Source of the DNA: an uncultured Clostridia bacterium
GTDB taxonomy: Bacteria > Bacillota > Clostridia > Christensenellales > CAG-1252
Assembly: GCA_946626795.1 (NCBI GenBank)
Contig: CAMOUZ010000064.1
Coordinates: forward strand, 1-6,714
DNA length: 6,714 bases
Direction of reading: 5' to 3'
Below the pieces are notes generated by a model, which saw nothing but the letters and a program-made list of their open reading frames with translations, ran no database searches and was not told where the DNA came from. How positions within the stretch are numbered: position 1 is the stretch's first letter; each line of letters starts with the position of its first letter. Below are positions 5,280-6,714 of this stretch, one piece after another. Made by a program: the position numbers and the translations under genes.

Positions 5280-6714
5280 ATGGCGTTTTGTTATCTGGAC
5301 AATGAAGCGGAGAAAGAAGGGTTCGTCTTATTGGACGCCCTCTTCATCGAGCATTATCTCCCTTATGCGGGGGAGGTGGAGCTGAAAGTATATCTTTTCG
5401 GCTTGGATCTTTGCCGCAAGACCGCGGAGAATGTCACGCTCGGACGCTTCGCCGAGGATCTGAATCTTGCCGAAGCGGATGTAAAGGACGCTTTTGCGTA
5501 TTGGGAGAGGCAAGGGCTCGTCCACGTGACGGAGGAGCCTTTCTCCGTGAAGTATCTTTCCGTGCGGAGCCGTTTCGGTCTCACGCGCACTTTCAAGAAG
5601 CAGAAATACGCGGATTTCAATAAGCAAGTGGAAGAGATCTTCGAGGGCAGGGTGGTGACTCCGCGCGAATTTATGGAGTATTACACCATCATCGAGGACG
5701 GAAAGCTCGAACCGGACGCCATGCTCCTCATCATCCGTTATTGTCTCGGTTATTGCAGCAAGGAGAACCCCGTTCGTTATATCCGCAAAGTGGCGAATAG
5801 CTTCATCGAGAGCGGCATTCGCACGGTGAAGGACGTGGAAGAGCGTCTCCTCCGCGAAGATGAGGCTTCGCAGGACGTGCGCGCGGTTTTGGGCGCGCTC
5901 GGCAGGACCTCCGCTCCCGAACCGACGGACAGACAGCTTTACGTGAAGTGGACCACGCGTCTCGGCTTCACGAAGGATGCGGTGCTCGCCGCGGCGAAGA
6001 TGGCGAAGAAGAAGGGCGGCATGGCGCGTCTCGACGAGATCCTCGAAGGTTTCGCGAAGAGGGGCGTCTTCACGGCGACGGATATCCTCGAAGAAGCGAA
6101 ACGCAAGGAGGATATGACGGATATCGCCATCCGCGTGAATAATAAGCTCGGTCTTTATTATCAGGATCTGAATACCGTCGTGGACACCTATGTCTCGAAA
6201 TGGGTGGGCATGGGCTTCGGCGCGAATAGCCTCCTTCTCATCGCGGAGCGCTGTTTCCTCGACGATTATCGCACGCTCAGCAGTATGGACCACGCAGTGG
6301 AAGAATATTTTGCGCTTGGCTATGTCTCGGAAGAGGCGGTGCGCGCTCGTATCAAGGATATCAAGCGTCTCGACGAAGTGATGGAGAAGGTCATCCGTCT
6401 CACGGGGAGCGCGCGAAAGGTTCGCGAGAGCGACCGCGCCGTATATCGGAATTGGCTTTCTTGGGGCTTCGACGAGGACGCCATCTTGGAAGCCGCCACC
6501 CTTGCGGCGAATAAACCTTACGCCATCGCCTATATGAATCAGATCCTCTCGAATTGGAAAAGCACGGGACGCATGGTGCCGAAGGGAGAAGCCGCGGCGA
6601 CTGTGGCTTGCGACACTTACGATATGTCGGGTATGGACGAAGAAGAGCGCGAGAAACGCCTCCGTAAGGACAAAGAGTACGCCGCGTATGAGAAAGAGCG
6701 CAGAAAGCTCTCCA
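5280..6714 (+). CDS. DnaD-like primosomal replication protein with four DnaD units (3' truncated)
   Basis: The frame runs open from the ATG at 5280 to the right edge (478 codons). An in-frame TGA at 5271 rules out an earlier start. 'FIEHYLPYAGEVELKVYLFGLDLC' (about 22-45) is the usual beginning of clostridial DnaD-like proteins and leads into a winged-helix region (about 35-95, 'LGRFAEDLNLAEADVKDAFAYWERQGLV'). Four units then carry the DnaD/DnaB_2 signature Y-x3-I-x3-W-x3-G. They end at Y167/V171/F175/G179, R250/I254/F258/G262, S335/A339/Y343/G347 and the canonical Y418/I422/W426/G430. The last three are preceded by W-x(2-4)-GF. B. subtilis DnaD (about 230 aa) has one such unit and DnaB (about 470 aa) has two, so four is unusual. 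A charged Glu/Lys/Arg tail begins near 452. DnaD/DnaB proteins remodel DNA and help load the replicative helicase in the cytoplasm. A helicase-loader ATPase gene often lies just downstream, beyond this window. No gene symbol is given because DnaD and DnaB cannot be told apart here. Confidence 0.85.
   Translation, partial: MAFCYLDNEAEKEGFVLLDALFIEHYLPYAGEVELKVYLFGLDLCRKTAENVTLGRFAEDLNLAEADVKDAFAYWERQGLVHVTEEPFSVKYLSVRSRFGLTRTFKKQKYADFNKQVEEIFEGRVVTPREFMEYYTIIEDGKLEPDAMLLIIRYCLGYCSKENPVRYIRKVANSFIESGIRTVKDVEERLLREDEASQDVRAVLGALGRTSAPEPTDRQLYVKWTTRLGFTKDAVLAAAKMAKKKGGMARLDEILEGFAKRGVFTATDILEEAKRKEDMTDIAIRVNNKLGLYYQDLNTVVDTYVSKWVGMGFGANSLLLIAERCFLDDYRTLSSMDHAVEEYFALGYVSEEAVRARIKDIKRLDEVMEKVIRLTGSARKVRESDRAVYRNWLSWGFDEDAILEAATLAANKPYAIAYMNQILSNWKSTGRMVPKGEAAATVACDTYDMSGMDEEEREKRLRKDKEYAAYEKERRKLS
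5670..6578 (+). repeat. Four tandem DnaD-like helical units (protein level)
   Basis: The units span about residues 131-181, 220-264, 300-350 and 388-433 of the DnaD-like protein, spaced roughly 70-90 residues apart. Each pairs an opening aromatic helix (W-x-x-x-GF in units 2-4) with the closing Y-x3-I-x3-W-x3-G helix. Unit 4 is canonical; units 2 and 3 have lost the Tyr (Arg and Ser instead). Confidence 0.7.

Noticed and set aside
5089..5385. 98-codon + strand open frame across the promoter
   Set aside because: It includes the TTGACA/TATAAT promoter and overlaps the start of the DnaD-like gene in another frame. An internal ATG at 5266 would give only 39 low-complexity residues.
5328..6293. 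321-codon open frame on the - strand
   Set aside because: It is fully antisense to the DnaD-like gene, whose family motifs are clear. The translation is rich in His/Arg/Ile/Glu in the way antisense frames of this codon usage are, and it resembles nothing known.

Overview
The window looks like chromosomal DNA of a Bacillota (Clostridia) organism, probably an uncultured gut lineage. Four things point that way: strong AGGAGG-type ribosome binding sites, sigma-A promoters with extended -10 boxes, a multi-unit DnaD/DnaB-type primosome protein, and surface proteins with SipW-type 'AWF' signal peptides beside a GLUG-repeat protein and a BspA-like lipoprotein. The assignment is inferred from gene families and signals. 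No rRNA, tRNA, CRISPR array, insertion sequence or attachment site was seen. All genes lie on the + strand.

Region 1 (1-3638) is the 3' part of a surface-protein operon with four genes. The first is the C-terminal part of a large GLUG-repeat protein, cut by the left edge of the window. Next come two different proteins (345 and 256 aa), each with a hydrophobic N-terminus ending in 'LAWFTSN' or 'YAWFLSL', the signature of SipW-dependent (TasA/camelysin-like) secretion. The last is a roughly 203 aa lipoprotein with BspA-type leucine-rich repeats. The genes are packed with one or a few bases between stop and start, and each ribosome binding site is written in the GAG-GAG (Glu-Glu) codons that end the preceding protein. 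The operon closes with a Rho-independent terminator at about 3700-3730. A reasonable reading is an extracellular fibre or adhesion locus: a repeat adhesin, two TasA-like subunits or accessory factors, and a membrane-anchored lipoprotein. That is inference; no sipW or other assembly gene is visible here.

Region 2 (3700-5084) is a single-gene unit. Its extended -10 promoter is interdigitated with the preceding terminator. It has a structured leader and one 396 aa gene of the CofE family (coenzyme F420-0:gamma-glutamyl ligase), followed by its own terminator. The substrate is uncertain, since nothing else in the window points to F420.

Region 3 (5085-6714) begins with a near-ideal sigma-A promoter (TTGACA, 18 bp, TGCTATAAT) and a second leader that can fold at its 5' end. 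It then reads into a DnaD-like replication protein that is still open at the right edge (478 codons). That protein has an N-terminal winged-helix region and four DnaD-like helical units.

The points most worth following are the tandem SipW-type surface operon with its odd lipoprotein, the matching 5'-terminal hairpin leaders behind both promoters, and the four-unit DnaD protein.
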